In this document: positions 21,442-33,160 of the stretch, in pieces | How positions within the stretch are numbered: the stretch's first letter is position 1 | Layout: the number at the start of each line of letters is the position of its first letter | Assembly: GCF_041146795.1 (NCBI RefSeq) | Contig: NC_135175.1 | Span: 32,984,136-33,048,135 of the forward strand | Length of the DNA: 64,000 nucleotides | Direction of reading: 5' to 3' | From: Maylandia zebra | Lineage: Eukaryota; Chordata; Actinopteri; Cichliformes; Cichlidae | Position numbers and translations under genes: made by a program | The notes under the pieces: model-generated | Database searches by the model: none | The model's input: only the letters and a program-made list of their open reading frames with translations | What the model was told of the DNA's origin: nothing

Positions 21442-23237
21442 GTGAGGAAAATATCACAGTTTCACCAAATAATCAGTCACGTCTAAAACTCTCATCCTCC
21501 AAACCTGTTATATGACTGTGTTGTATATTATGTTGTTTTTTAGAGACCACAGCACATGTTAAAATCAGGAAGGTTTATTCATCAAAATTATTAATAATCA
21601 AATAGGCAAAACATTTTTTTCATCATCCCCAAAAATACACGTTCAAAGCACCACAACAGCAGCCCGATATCAGACAGAAGCTGTCAGCTGAGCTCTGTAG
21701 AGTGGGCAATTATAATGAAACTCTATATTATAATTTGTAGATTCAAGCTGCTCTTCATATTTTTGGCCAGCAGATGTCACCAAAGAGGACTGTGTTGAAA
21801 AGCTTTGAGTAATGAACCTTTTTCAATACAAGCTTCAGTGTTTCAGAAAGCTTCATTTGGCCATCACTGATATAAATAATATTATAGAAATGATCAGAGG
21901 AGGCAAATGTACATTTACTCTATACTTAAGTAGAAGTACAGATATTAGTGTTATAAATACTTCAGTAAAAGTATTCATTCACCTTCTTTACTTAAGTAAC
22001 AGTGAAAAAGTACAGGCTCTGAAATGTAATCAGAGTAAAAAAGTAAAATTGCTCCTTGAAGAACTTTTTAACCACATGTTTTTTATCCAAATTTAACTGA
22101 ACCTTGTGCTTTATTAATGTAATAATAAAATAAGATTAGTAAATGAAATAAGAACTATTTATTTCTAATAAAGGTTCTCTGTTTGAATCAGTTAATTAGA
22201 AAATGAAGGAAAATAAAACATATGTGTATTTTCTGTTGCCTACATTGTAGAGGGTGACTTTGCCTCTAAACAGGAACATGAGCAGGGAAGAGGTTAAAGT
22301 GGGATTGAGCAGGTGGGAACCCTAAAATCAGCTGTAGTGGCTCAGCGTGGGGAAAAGAATCACAGCTCACAATAATTTCTGTTGAGAGCTCCAGTAGATT
22401 TTCTTAAAGTACAGGCTCTAGACTAACTTTTTGCCATGGGCGTACCGGTACGCCTAACTTTAAAAAGTTAGGCGTACGCCTAACTTTAAAAAGTTAGGCG
22501 TACCGGCACAAAAGTTAGGCGCACACAAATTTTATAATAATTGACATAATATAATGTGTTTTTCTGGATACACTGTGCTTTTTCAGCTTTCAAAGATTGA
22601 TGACACCGTGTCAGAGCACTGGCTATGAATTTCAGAAGGATCAGGCCTTAACTTCACAGAAAAGTTATCAATACTTCTTTTCCTATTACAGCTACATCCA
22701 CTTCTGTCGTGCCTAGGCTGCTCACTATGGCTGGGTATCATCACTGATTTCTATAATCCATTCGATTCCGGTTTTCAAAGTCCCGATTCGGTTCAACTTA
22801 GCCTCAGACAGTCAGAAATATTATAATTCTGATCATTTATCAGTACTGATACATGTGAGACTTCATCAGAATTGTGAACATCACAGCAGATGCCTTTGTG
22901 TCAAAGCAACTGAGAATAAAACACAGAAAAACATGAAGGAGATTTTTCTGGTCTGGCTTTTTATAGCAGATAACCTTAAAAACATTCTGCAATATTCTGC
23001 ATATAAAGTTTAAATTACTTCAGTATTGAACAACAGAAAAATTAGGCTTTCTTGTCCGAGGTCATTTAAGTGAAAAAAAAGAAAAAGACAGCGCTGTAAA
23101 CAACGGTAGACTGCTGGGTAATAAACGAATGAATAATACAGAAAACAGAGATTGGAGACGGGAAACTGTTCTTGAAGTACAGAGAGAGACAGAGAGAGAG
23201 AGAGCTGTGCATGAAGTGTGATTTTAATAGTCGTGGA

Positions 23238-24297
23238 TAGGGATGGGTATCGAAAACCGGTTCTTGTTGAGAACCGGTTCCCACTGTTTCAATTCCTTGG
23301 AATCGTTCGCCACTTTTATAAACGATTCCCTTATCGATTCCAGTCGCCCCGAATGACGTCATCACGTTGAATAGCGTCTTTTACCCAGTAGGAAACACGG
23401 CGCCTGAGCGGCACAAACGCTCAAAAGTTTGGTTACACTTTATGAGAAAGGATGACAACAGGGCAACGTGCAATACTTGCAAAGTAGAGATTTCATCAAA
23501 GGGAGGAAACACTACGAACATGCAAAAGCATTTGCTCAAAAAACACGCGATTGCTTTCAACGAATGTCGTGTTTTTGATCCGCTCCGGACTAGCGAAGCT
23601 CAACCCAGCAGCAGCGGTAGCGTTTCCACGTCCTCTCCCGTTAATACTGCAGGTAACTAATCAATTAGCATTGCATATTATGTTAGCGCGATTTACCTTA
23701 TTACAAAACCTGCTATTACTGTGCGTTGCATTTAGATAACCATGATGAGAGAGACAGAGTCTGGCTGGCTCAGATGCTGGCAGTTCTCGCTGCAGTCTAC
23801 CGGTAGCGTCTCCTTTCAGGCCAGGATAGACGAATGTCACCGAGCAGTGTCTAAGTTTGTGGTCAAAGGCTTGCACCCATTTGCCACAGCAGATGCCCCC
23901 GATTTCACTTTGGTAAGTGAATGTGTTTAATTGTAGGCAGGGACATTACTGGATATTCTTGTGTAATTGCTACAGAATAATTTATGTTAAACTTTGTTAT
24001 TGCTACAGGAGAATATTTATTTTATTATTTTACATATACATTTTTTTTCCTGGGGACCCTGTGACACCCCATGGAAGAGCCGTAGGCTGGATCTCTTAAG
24101 ATCTCACTGTTGGGTTTGTAAGGCCATGTTACTCCTAAATTTCTATCTTGTTCAAAGAGAACATATAAAACACAGTTCTAAGCTAATCGACTTTAGTGTT
24201 CTCCTTTTTAAAAAAAAGAATCGATAAGGAATCGAATCGTTAAACAGAATCGAAAATGGAATCGGAATCGTTAAAATCTTATCAATACCCATCCCTA
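23238..24297 (+). mobile_element. ZBED-type hAT nested in the hAT at 22412
   Basis: Ends TAGGGATGGGTATCGAAAAC and, inverted, TAGGGATGGGTATTGATAAG, with a perfect 8-bp duplication GTCGTGGA at 23230-23237 and 24298-24305. Inside the ends are GGTTC/GAACC sub-repeats. It is internally deleted to 1.06 kb. Confidence 0.9.
23367..23930 (+). pseudogene. hAT transposase remnant: BED finger and following exon
   Basis: The first part (23367-23660) encodes a BED zinc finger: SKVWLHFMRKDDNRATCNTC followed by NMQKHLLKKH (C-x2-C ... H-x4-H), then a Ser-rich spacer ending near a donor (gcag|gtaact). The second part (about 23740-23915) reads FQARIDECHRAVSKFVVKGL and HPFATADAPDF, the conserved hAT stretch after the BED domain. 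The catalytic domain is absent. Confidence 0.75.
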
Positions 24298-26183
24298 GTC
24301 GTGGAAGCAAAACAGCAAAATTCATGACGACATTGATCAAATGTGAAGCGCAGTTTGCTGCTTCTTTTGCTGCTGGCTCGGTGAATTTTGGTTGGAGAGA
24401 GACAAAACCTGCAGCTCAGAATCGGCGCAAAAGACGTAAACACAGAGCTCTGACAGCGTGTCCATCTACGGGTCGTCGGGTGAGAAAGCTGAGAAAGACA
24501 AAGCTGATTCTGATGCGTCGGTCCGCTCTGTGTTTACGTCTTTGTGTGGAATCCGTGTACCTGCTCTCATTTGCTGTTTGGTGGTTGTTGAAATGGTTTT
24601 GTGAGCTTTAATCTGAGAATCTGGTGTTTCTGGCAAAACACAGTTATATTTAAAAGTCGATTCAGGATTTAATGAATTGATATCGCTTTATTCAAGCTAC
24701 TCACCTCCCACTTCCACCTGCACTTTCAACTGGACCACGGCCAATCAGAGAGGTCCCGCCCCTTACTATCTCTGATTGGTTTAGTCCACGATAGGGGCAT
24801 AATGTGTCTGTTGTTGACCACAGGGAAGGTTGCAGAGATTTTTATTTTATTTTTGTTACCCGAACAGTTGGTCGCACAGGTGCAACCAAATATTTTTTTT
24901 TTTGTCGCACCACTGAAAAATTTGGTCGCACTCTAGAGCCCTGTTAAAGTACAGGCTGCTGCTCTCTGTGGATGTACACAACTGAATTCAACCAGATGTC
25001 AGCAGATGTTTCATGAGCTGTCCTGGCTGATTTCCATCCTCTACACTGACAGTACACTGTCTTTATATTAGACACTATACTGTTGGTATGAAGGTGGAAC
25101 TCAGTGAATGAATGTCAGCATCATGAGCTTCAGTTTAAATGAATCTCTGCTACACTTGATGTAATCTAACTGTGACATGAGCACCACAGTCACTGTGCAC
25201 CAGTCACACACTGTTCTTTACTTTAAATCCATCACAGTTCAGCAAACGAACCTGTTTATCCTGCACTAACCTGCAGAGGATCTTCATGCAGTCTTTAAAT
25301 AACACAGTTAATCTGCCTCAGATTGTTTTGCAGCATCTTTCAGTTTATGAAAAAACATAATGTCACATGTACAGACCCAATATCTGATTTCAACACATGA
25401 GGACTTACATGTAAGCTTTAATCTCCAGTTGATCAAATCCCACTGAGCAGTCCTTCCCTTTAAATCTAACCTCTCTTCTTCCTCTCCTGTCCTGTGTGTC
25501 TTATCTTTCTCCATCTGAGTGAAGTTAGCTCTCTTTCTTTTCTCTCCCTGTGATGTACAGCAGCTGGACCTTTAGCCAGCAACACACTGTGAGACAAACT
25601 GCACACAAACAGTTTGTGTGTTTGCTGATGTTTGTTGATAGAAACGCTGCATTTGAAATTACCTGTTTGTTCAGGTGCTGTGCAAAAAAGAAAGAAGAAC
25701 AACGTCTCACTTTAACTCCTGACTATGACTCACAGTTTTGCCTCTTTCATCTCTTTTTATGTTTCACACCCTGGTGATTAGTACACGATCAGGATTGCCT
25801 TTCATGTGTTACTTTTCAGGCTCAAATCAGTTTGATGCCTTTAGTGATGAAATAACTCCCCTCAAATTCCTCAAACCAAAAGTAAAAAGTCTGTTTTGAA
25901 AATGTAATGAGTAGAAAGTCTTTTTTTTCTGTGGGGAGTAAAAGTAAGGAAAAAAAGGAAAAATATTTTAGAGTGTTTGAACAGTCATGAATTATTTTTA
26001 AAACCAGGTTGGATGTAATGTGTTAGAACTACCAGCAGGTGGGGATAAGAGACCTTTAAGGTGTTTGGTGCCACACTCCACCTTCATGTTTAAAACTAGT
26101 GTTAATGGAGGGAGTTTGAAGGTTGAGTTTGTTCCACGACTGCATTTCACTCACTGCCTCTGTTTGTATCTCTGTCACTGCAG

Positions 26184-26780
26184 GACCAACATGGAGCGAG
26201 AAGTCAGCGCTCTCAGGAGGCCGACAAACCTCACAAAAGAAAGGGAGAGAAAACATACAGCTGTGACAAGTGTGGGAAGAAGTTTACTCTGAAGGAGTCA
26301 CTAAAACATCATCAGGTCATCCACACTGGAGAGAGACCGTTCACCTGTGACTTGTGTGGAAAGTCTTTTTCCTGGAGGCTTTCCCTAAAAGCACACCAAC
26401 TCATCCACAGTGGAGTTAAAGCGTACAGCTGTGATCAGTGTGGCAGAACTTTTACTCACAGTAGCCACTTACAGAGTCATCTAGTTACCCACTCTGGAAT
26501 TAAGGCATACAGCTGTGACATTTGTGGGAAAACTTTCAGCCGGATTGAGAGCAGAAATACACACCTACGCATTCACACCAGACATGATGTGTACTGCTGT
26601 GATCAGTGTGGCAAACAGTTTATAACCAACACGCAGTTACAACAACACATGTTTACCCACACTGAGGAGAGACCTTATAAATGTGACCTGTGTGAGAAGA
26701 CTTTTAAATCTCCATATCACCTGAGACGACACCAACAGATCCACACCAGAAAGAGACTCTCCAAGTGCAGTTACTGTGAG
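26184..26780 (+). CDS. Zinc-finger gene B, six-finger exon 3
   Basis: A 597-base exon, phase 0 at both ends. It begins DQHGARSQRSQEADKPH and holds six intact C2H2 fingers with TGERP, SGVKA, SGIKA and TEERP linkers, and ends within KCSYCE. Joined to exon 2 and exon 4 it gives a 396-residue protein with 12 fingers and no effector domain, so a nuclear DNA-binding factor is expected. Its upstream intron contains two nested hATs and its downstream intron a piggyBac-type element. Compared with exon 3a of gene A, most changes fall on helix residues (WRLSLKAH for WKVALKRH, RIESRNTH for RKGYRNTH). Confidence 0.85.
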
Positions 26781-26849
26781 GTATGTTTTTATATTATATT
26801 TTTATCTTGTCATTTTAGCCTGACTGTTTGGAACAACTCTGCTCATTAA

Positions 26850-27768
26850 CCCTTTAGAGCCGATCGGAGCGGGAACGCTCTGTTATGCGTAACTATTTTT
26901 AAATCCCGGTAGCACTGCAACCACGTAAGCTAGCGCAAAAAAATTTTTTGCATATGAAACCGGAGGAGTTGTACTTACATCTGATGCCATCAGCTTGTCC
27001 TAGGTCACGGTTTCCTTCCACATAAAGCTTTGCAAAAACTGCATAAAAAGCGCTTGCAGGAACAAAAACATAATATTCCAGAAACACGCTTTGCCGATCC
27101 AATCAGCTGTTCAAAACACTTCCTACGTTGGAATAGACGTCAGCGCGAACTTTTGCATTTCCGCCATTACCTGGCCGAAACTGGAAGTGACATCATTTTC
27201 GCGGAAATGTAGTCTTTTTTGCGATCAGGGCCTCAGGGCCTATACTGCTCTTTTTAAAAGTTATCTTTGACTTTATGACTTTCTGTGTCGTTTCTGGGAT
27301 GCTTAGGACTCATATTGCACTGCTGGAAATAGTTTATTTTGATGCATATGCTGCTTTTTTGCAAATTTGCAGTATAATATTTATTTTCGTTTTTCCTGCA
27401 GTGTATAAAAATTGGTGTATTTCAAAAATAAAACTATGAAGACACTCAAAATAAATTTCCTGTGGTGGGAAACTATTTTGTGCAACTTTTTTGTATTTAC
27501 AGTTTTGAGGGATAAGCCTCTTAAATTTCTCTAACTACAAATATATGTTAAAAAATCAAAAACGATTTTCAATTTTTTTGTAGTTTATTGCACTTTTTTG
27601 CAATTTATGTAATTACTATGCACTTAATGAATACATATTATTAAAATCTGGGCTATAATGGTTGTATTGATGTATAGCAACTTGAAATGCTCCCAAAACT
27701 GGCTCCACAGCATGTAAAAATATAATATAAGCTCTGGCGGACTTGGTTCTATGGTAGGTCTTAAAGGG
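26850..27768. mobile_element. piggyBac-type non-autonomous element, TTAA target
   Basis: Begins CCCTTTAGAGCC and ends with the inverse of CCCTTTAAGACC, flanked by TTAA at 26846-26849 and 27769-27772. Gene A has the empty site at about 10946-10951 ('ctgctcattaaattgtctc'). Both TTAA and the CCCTTT ends fit piggyBac. No transposase is present; minor frames inside are not coding. Confidence 0.8.
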
Positions 27769-28254
27769 TTAAACTGTCTCAGCTAGAGGTGGGTTTTGAT
27801 AATCGATTTACCGATTAAAATCGAGTCTGGCTTGGATAACGTGACATCAATTCATTAAAATCCTGAATTGAGTTTTTTAATATAATTTTATTTTTCCCAA
27901 AACGCCCGAATCTCAGGTGAAACCTCACAAAATTTTGACAACCACCAAACAGCTCAAACAGTAAACTAGAGGAGGTACACGGATTATGCACAAACCGCAG
28001 ACCTGCGGATTAGAATAAGCGAGTTGTCGCCTTTCTCACCTGACAGCACGGACACAGTCGGGGCTGAAAGTTTGCAGCTCACTGATTCTGATCGTTCGGC
28101 AATTCTATTGCATGAAAAAGCAGCTCTGAGTGATTATTCAGATTTTCATTTCAGTTATGATTTTGTTTGTTTTTTATTTGCTCTTTATTTCAGGCGATGT
28201 TCAGGATAAAAATGTTGAAGGACTGACTTACACTGTCTTTGTGTCTTTGTTTAG

Positions 28255-28830
28255 AAGCAGAGCGACACAGATGGATCCAGTTCTCAACCCTGTCATCACT
28301 GTGGTGGTGGGAAAGACTTTCGTTGTGACCTTTGTGGAAAAACTTTCAGTCACCAATACACCCTAAAAACACATCAACGTAGACACACTGGAGAGGAACT
28401 GAAATACTGCAAAGAATGTGGGAGAAGCTTCCCAACATTAAGTGGATTAAAACAACATGAACGGATTCACAGTGGGACAAAAAAGCACCTCTGTGATCAG
28501 TGTGGGTCATCTTTCATTACTGCAGTCGACCTTAAAAGACACAAACGAGTCCACACAGGAGAGAAACCATACAAGTGCAGACACTGTGACAAAAGCTTCT
28601 CACAATCAGGTAATCAAAACAAGCATGAACGTACACACATGGAAGGAAACTACAGCTGTGACCAGTGTGACAAGAGCTTCAGGAATCTCAGTTCATACTC
28701 CGACCACAAACGATCCCACGTTACTAATAAACTCTTTCACTGTTACCAATGTGCCAAAACATTCACTTCATTGTCTGCTCTGTGCAAACATCAGCGTGAT
28801 CACTCAGGGCTGAAATCACTCCCATCATAG
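28255..28830 (+). CDS. Zinc-finger gene B, terminal exon 4
   Basis: Acceptor tttgtttag|aag in phase 0, stop TAG at 28828-28830. After KQSDTDGSSSQPCHHCGG come six intact fingers. The first, CDLCGKTF, keeps the Cys lost in gene A. The order matches genes A and C, ending FHCYQCAKTFTSLSALC... and LPS. With exons 2 and 3 the coding total is 1191 bases, a multiple of three. Confidence 0.85.
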   Translation, partial: KQSDTDGSSSQPCHHCGGGKDFRCDLCGKTFSHQYTLKTHQRRHTGEELKYCKECGRSFPTLSGLKQHERIHSGTKKHLCDQCGSSFITAVDLKRHKRVHTGEKPYKCRHCDKSFSQSGNQNKHERTHMEGNYSCDQCDKSFRNLSSYSDHKRSHVTNKLFHCYQCAKTFTSLSALCKHQRDHSGLKSLPS

Positions 28831-28849
28831 TAAGATGCATGTCAGTGTC

Positions 28850-29130
28850 ATCAGCTGTTTTATATTTGAGAAAAAAGGTTGAAAGATCTTTAAAATCTTT
28901 TATTTTTCCTTAAACTTGTTGTAGGTATTAAAACTTATGATTTTGTGTTTAAGATGTCGAAACAATTAATTTTGTGAATTCATTTTTTAAAGTTGTGGTT
29001 TCATTTGCTCAAAGTTCATCAATGTTTTCCTGATGCAAGGTGGGATGGATCCATGCTTTTATGCTGTTTAAGACAAATTCTGAAAGCTGAACGTTGCAGA
29101 GATTGAGACCCATTAGACCAGGCAGCATTT
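28850..29130 (-). mobile_element. L1/Tx1-type LINE fragment, paralogous to 12490-12760
   Basis: The AT-rich sequence shared with 12490-12740 continues here with the minus-strand coding part of an L1-group ORF2. It is 5'-truncated and probably interrupted by the Penelope-like piece that follows. Confidence 0.45.
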
Positions 29131-29184
29131 TTCAATCTTCTATTGTCCTGAGCTGTGGCCTCAGTTTCACTGGAAGTTTAACCC

Positions 29185-29500
29185 AAGTACGGTGTCCAGC
29201 TGTGGACTGGTCCATGGACCCGCCTGTCCTCCAGGAACACAGGTACACATCCTGGACAGGGAGGAACGCCTGTTTGAGACCAGAGTCAAGGAGACCATTT
29301 ACGTCAAAAGGGAAAGACTGAATCAAGGAGGGGGCCTAAGGGGACTTTTATTTCCTTTGCAACATCCATTTAAACACAGACAAGTAACTGGACTAAGCAC
29401 AGTAGGAAATGGTTTGCCCCTTCTCATCAGCAACACCTGGACAGAATTACCCTTGACCTTAAATAACCCTGTACCTACCACTGCCATAACCAGTACATAA
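29185..29500 (+). mobile_element. Penelope-like retroelement fragment (GIY-YIG C-terminus)
   Basis: A + strand frame encodes ILDREERLFETRVKETIYVK followed by LNQGGGLRGLL. This matches my memory of the conserved C-terminal end of the GIY-YIG endonuclease region of Penelope-like elements (family pattern E-x-x-Y/IYVK then N-x-GGGLR). The reverse transcriptase and the catalytic GIY-YIG core are missing. It is an isolated dead fragment between L1 sequence and the duplicated flank. Confidence 0.5.
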
Positions 29501-29699
29501 AATGAAATACAACCTTCTAGTAGTGTTAAAGAGAGGGAAATAAGAAAAATGGCTCCTACACACCAGCTCCTAATTACATGAGGCAGAGGACATAGTAATT
29601 ACTGAACTTAAAGGAGCCATGATGAATTCAGCTTTATTATGTGATAAGAACAAGTAGTCTGATGTCCTGTAATCATGATGACGCTAAAATTTGAGATAC

Positions 29700-30205
29700 A
29701 ATAAAAAAAATATACGTTTTTCTACTAGGTATTGGTTCAGTATCGTCGATACCACCCTGAATTTTACTTGGTATTGGATCAGAAAGGAAATCAGTGGTAT
29801 TGCACATCACTGGTCATGATACATCAATACAATATGCATAAGACGGCAAATCATGTTTTATTTATACATCATTCTACCAGTAATCTAGTTCATCAGTTTG
29901 TAGCTTCACAAAACAAAATAAAAAGGAATTTTTGCAACAGGTTTTTCAATCAATTTTGTTAATTTTGTTTCCAGATAAGAGAGGCCAGACCTTTCTTATC
30001 CTCTGTGTTTAATCTGGACCTTGGGACAGCTAAGAGCATCTGATCCACAGACTTCAGTGATCTTACAGGAGTGAACAAATTTAAAAGATCAGAAAGGTTT
30101 GAGGGTCCTAACCCATGCAACGCCTTAAAAACACATAATAAAATCTTAAAATGAATTCAAAACCTAACTCGCAGCCAGTGTAAGGATGCCAGTACGGGAG
30201 ATATA
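29700..30205. repeat. Duplicated flank, second copy (see 12850-13330)
   Basis: Matches the sequence downstream of gene A, with point changes and a few indels. This shows that the duplicated unit extended past the genes into the intergenic repeats. Confidence 0.5.
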
Positions 30206-31273
30206 TAGTCTTGGTTGCATAAAATAAGATAACCTTTATTAGTCCCGAGCGTAGGAAATTTGTTTTGTTACAGCAGTGGACAGTGCAAAGTTGCATAGAA
30301 AATTTTAAGAAAAAACACTGGAATAATATATCCATGAGATACTGTACACAATAGAATAGAATGAAATACTACATGCAATTGAATAAAATAGAATACAAAT
30401 ACTATTTACAATTGAGTATAATACAACGATGCCAGAAAGAGTATTGCACATGTGTGGATGTGTGTGCTTAGTCAGTTGAAGTCTTTGTTGTGGAGTCTGA
30501 CAGCAGTGGGGAGGAAAGACCTGCGAAATCTCTCCGTCCCACATCGTAGGTGCCGCAGCCACTGAAGGAGCTCCTCAGTGCCGTCAGAGTCTCCTGCATT
30601 GGGTGGGAGATGTTGTCCAACAGGGATGACAGCTTAGCCACCATTCTCCTGTCACTCACCACCTCCACTGGGTCCAGAGGGCATCCTAGAACAGAGCTGG
30701 CCCTTCTGATCAACCTGTTCAGTCTCTTCCTGTCCCCAGCAGAGATGCTGCCGCCCCAGCAGACCACACTGTAAAAGATGGCTGAGGCGACCACAGAGTC
30801 ATAGAAGGTCTTCAGGAGTGGGCCCTTCACTAGGGCCCCGGAGAGCAGCCAGTTGGCTTTTCTACCTTTAAAACCCTCCTACCAGCCAAATGGCTTTTAG
30901 CTAGGCTTTAGCTTCAGCCAAGTGGAAGCTAAATTGGCTAGTCATTCATATGTAAATTAGGTTGTTACCTGGGAATTCTGGAGGGAGGGGAGTGGGGGTG
31001 TGTGAATGAGGGGGTGGGGGAGCTGCTAAAAGCTGTGAACTTCCTTTTGTGTTCACTTTGATGCATTCTCAATCATCCAGGGAAATAAAGCTCCAAAAGT
31101 CCCAAACTTGGAGTGTTTCAGTTTGCCATCTTAGGGAGAAATCAACACACATGGGTGTATTTCCTTTGTTGCTGCGATTTATTGATAAAAACAGTACCAA
31201 AAACCAACCATTTGTACACATATTTACAAATAATAATAAAAAGTGAGTGAGTACATTTCAACATTTTCAGCAA

Positions 31274-33160
31274 TCACTCACAATTCTGGCACTGCCATGG
31301 TATCTGTAGTCTGCATTTACCACATGTGTATCTGTAGCAGTGAACACATCGCACAGTGGCATGACTGTTCTTGCATTTGTGTTTGACCTGACACATGGCT
31401 CTTTTTCAATTCAATTCAATTTTATTTATATAGCGCCAAATCACAACAAAAGTCGCCTCAAGGCGCTTCATAGATACAGAGAAAAACCCAAAAATCATAT
31501 GACCCCCTATGAGCAAGCACTTTGGCGACAGTGGGAAGGAAAAACTCCCTTTTAACAGGAAGAAACCTCCGGCAGAACCAGGCTCAGGGAGGGGCGGGGC
31601 CATCTGCTGCGACCGGTTGGGGTGAGAGAAGGAAGACAGGATAAAAGACATGCTGTGGAAGAGAGACAGAGGTTAATAACAGATATGATTCAATGCAGAG
31701 AGGTCTGTTAATACATAGTGAGTGAGAAAGGTGACTGGAAAGGAAACACTCAATGCATCATGGGAATCCCCCGGCAGCCTACATCTATTGCAGCATAACT
31801 AAGGGAGGATTCAGGGTCACCAGGTCCAGCCCTAACTATATGCTTTAGCAAAAAGGAAAGTTTTAAGCCTAATCTTAAAAGTAGAGATAGAGATAGTTTT
31901 TCCAGGGCTAGGTGTGGAGGGTTGTGTCCAAAGCAACTGTTCTTTTCTTGCCTTCTTCTCAGCTACATGAGAGTGAGCCAACTCTCTTGCAAGCTCCACC
32001 AGGAAGTCCACCCGTCTTTCCTTCGTCCCGGTGCATGCTTGATACAGCACATGTGCATTCAGTGCTGCCATGTCAATCATGTTATAAAACACGGCAACTG
32101 GCCAGCGCCGTGTTCCTCTGCGGACAGTGTACTCCCGAACCATCTGGTCCATCACATCCACGCCACACTTTGTTTTGTTGTAAAGGGTGACAGTGTTTGG
32201 CTTCCTTTTGGTAGTGTTATCAGTCTGAACCACTCTGTGCATGCTGCTAAGAATATAGACTGTCTTCTTCCGTTTGGCCGCATACGCCGTCAGCGTGGCA
32301 GCAGAGGTTGAAAACACCTAAGAAATAAGATAAATTGTTATTTCCATAGCCCTTTTACACACAATGAAACACATAAACATAGAACCACAAAAGACCTGCA
32401 ACATACCTGAGTGGTGAATTCATTGCGATCTGTCTGTCTAGTGGATTGAGGAATTTCCCTGCGAATCTTGTTGACTGTGCCGAGGATGGTGGTTTTCCGT
32501 CTAAGAAGTTTTTGCGCAAGTGAAAGCGATGTGAAGAAATTGTGCGTGGTAACATTTCTGCCCTTGTCTAGGAATAGTTCCATCAGCCTCATTACTACAT
32601 TTTCAGAAAGTCTCTCCCCAGTGGGACGATTGGGGTCCTTGCCAAGATATGGGAAGACATTGCAAATGTACTTGGATTTTAGGTCGCAAGCCACCCAAAA
32701 CTTGATCCCAAACTTGTCAGGTTTACTTGCAATATACTGCAGGAAACAGCACCGAGTCTTTGATGGGAAAAGCTGTTCATCAACAGTGATATGTAGACCA
32801 GGGTTGCAGCACGTGATGCTGTTGGTGACAAATGATCCCCACACACTGGAAATTGCAGCGAACTTATCAGTCTTTGCTCGATCACTGCGGGTGGACTTGT
32901 CATCAAAGCGTAGGTGTTGCATGATCTCCTCCTCCTCTGTATCAGAATAATGTCTGAAATATCTTACTTACTAACTACATCCACTTACTTGTTTGAAATG
33001 TATTAGGAAATAACATGAAATGAAACTAACCGGAAGACTGATCAGACAGCTCTGAGTCCGAATCCGGCTGAACTTCTAGGTCTTCTCCATCCGAGTCACA
33101 AGGGTCGACTTCCCTCAGGATCATTTCCAAGGCCTGCTGAGTGGTGAGTCTTCTCTGCAT
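31274..33160 (-). pseudogene. piggyBac transposase, catalytic Asp lost and repeat-interrupted
   Basis: It starts MQRRLTTQQALEMILREVDP with an acidic N-terminus, followed by a short intron-like gap. Then comes the DDE domain: HITVDEQLFPSKTRC (first Asp), VTTHNFFTSLSLA where the family has VTxDN (the second Asp is His, codon CAC), and KCGVDVMDQMVREYTVRRGT (third Asp). After ARKEQLLW the frame runs into the repeat at 31406-31910. Beyond it the C-terminal Cys-rich domain is still readable: CQVKHKCKNS, RCVHCYRYTCGKC and CQNCE, ending at TGA 31274. It is dead by substitution and by insertion. Confidence 0.8.
31406..31910 (-). repeat. About 500-bp dispersed retroelement inside the piggyBac transposase
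   Basis: Read on the minus strand it ends in a (TTGAA)n tail. It contains 'tagcgccaaatcacaacaaa', 'cgcctcaaggcgctt' and 'gaagaaacctccggcagaacc', a very common fish repeat. The same family occurs in part at about 50930-51115. It separates the catalytic and Cys-rich parts of the transposase. Confidence 0.65.

Larger units (their letters stand above)
22412..24943. mobile_element. hAT transposon with 8-bp TSD in gene B intron 2
   Basis: Ends CAGGCTCTAGACTAACTTT and, inverted, CAGGGCTCTAGAGTGCGACC, with a perfect duplication TTAAAGTA at 22404-22411 and 24944-24951. Gene A lacks it (about 2745-2765). Just inside the left end are two tandem 26-bp palindromic units (22451-22502). It carries a second hAT at 23238-24297. 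Confidence 0.9.
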
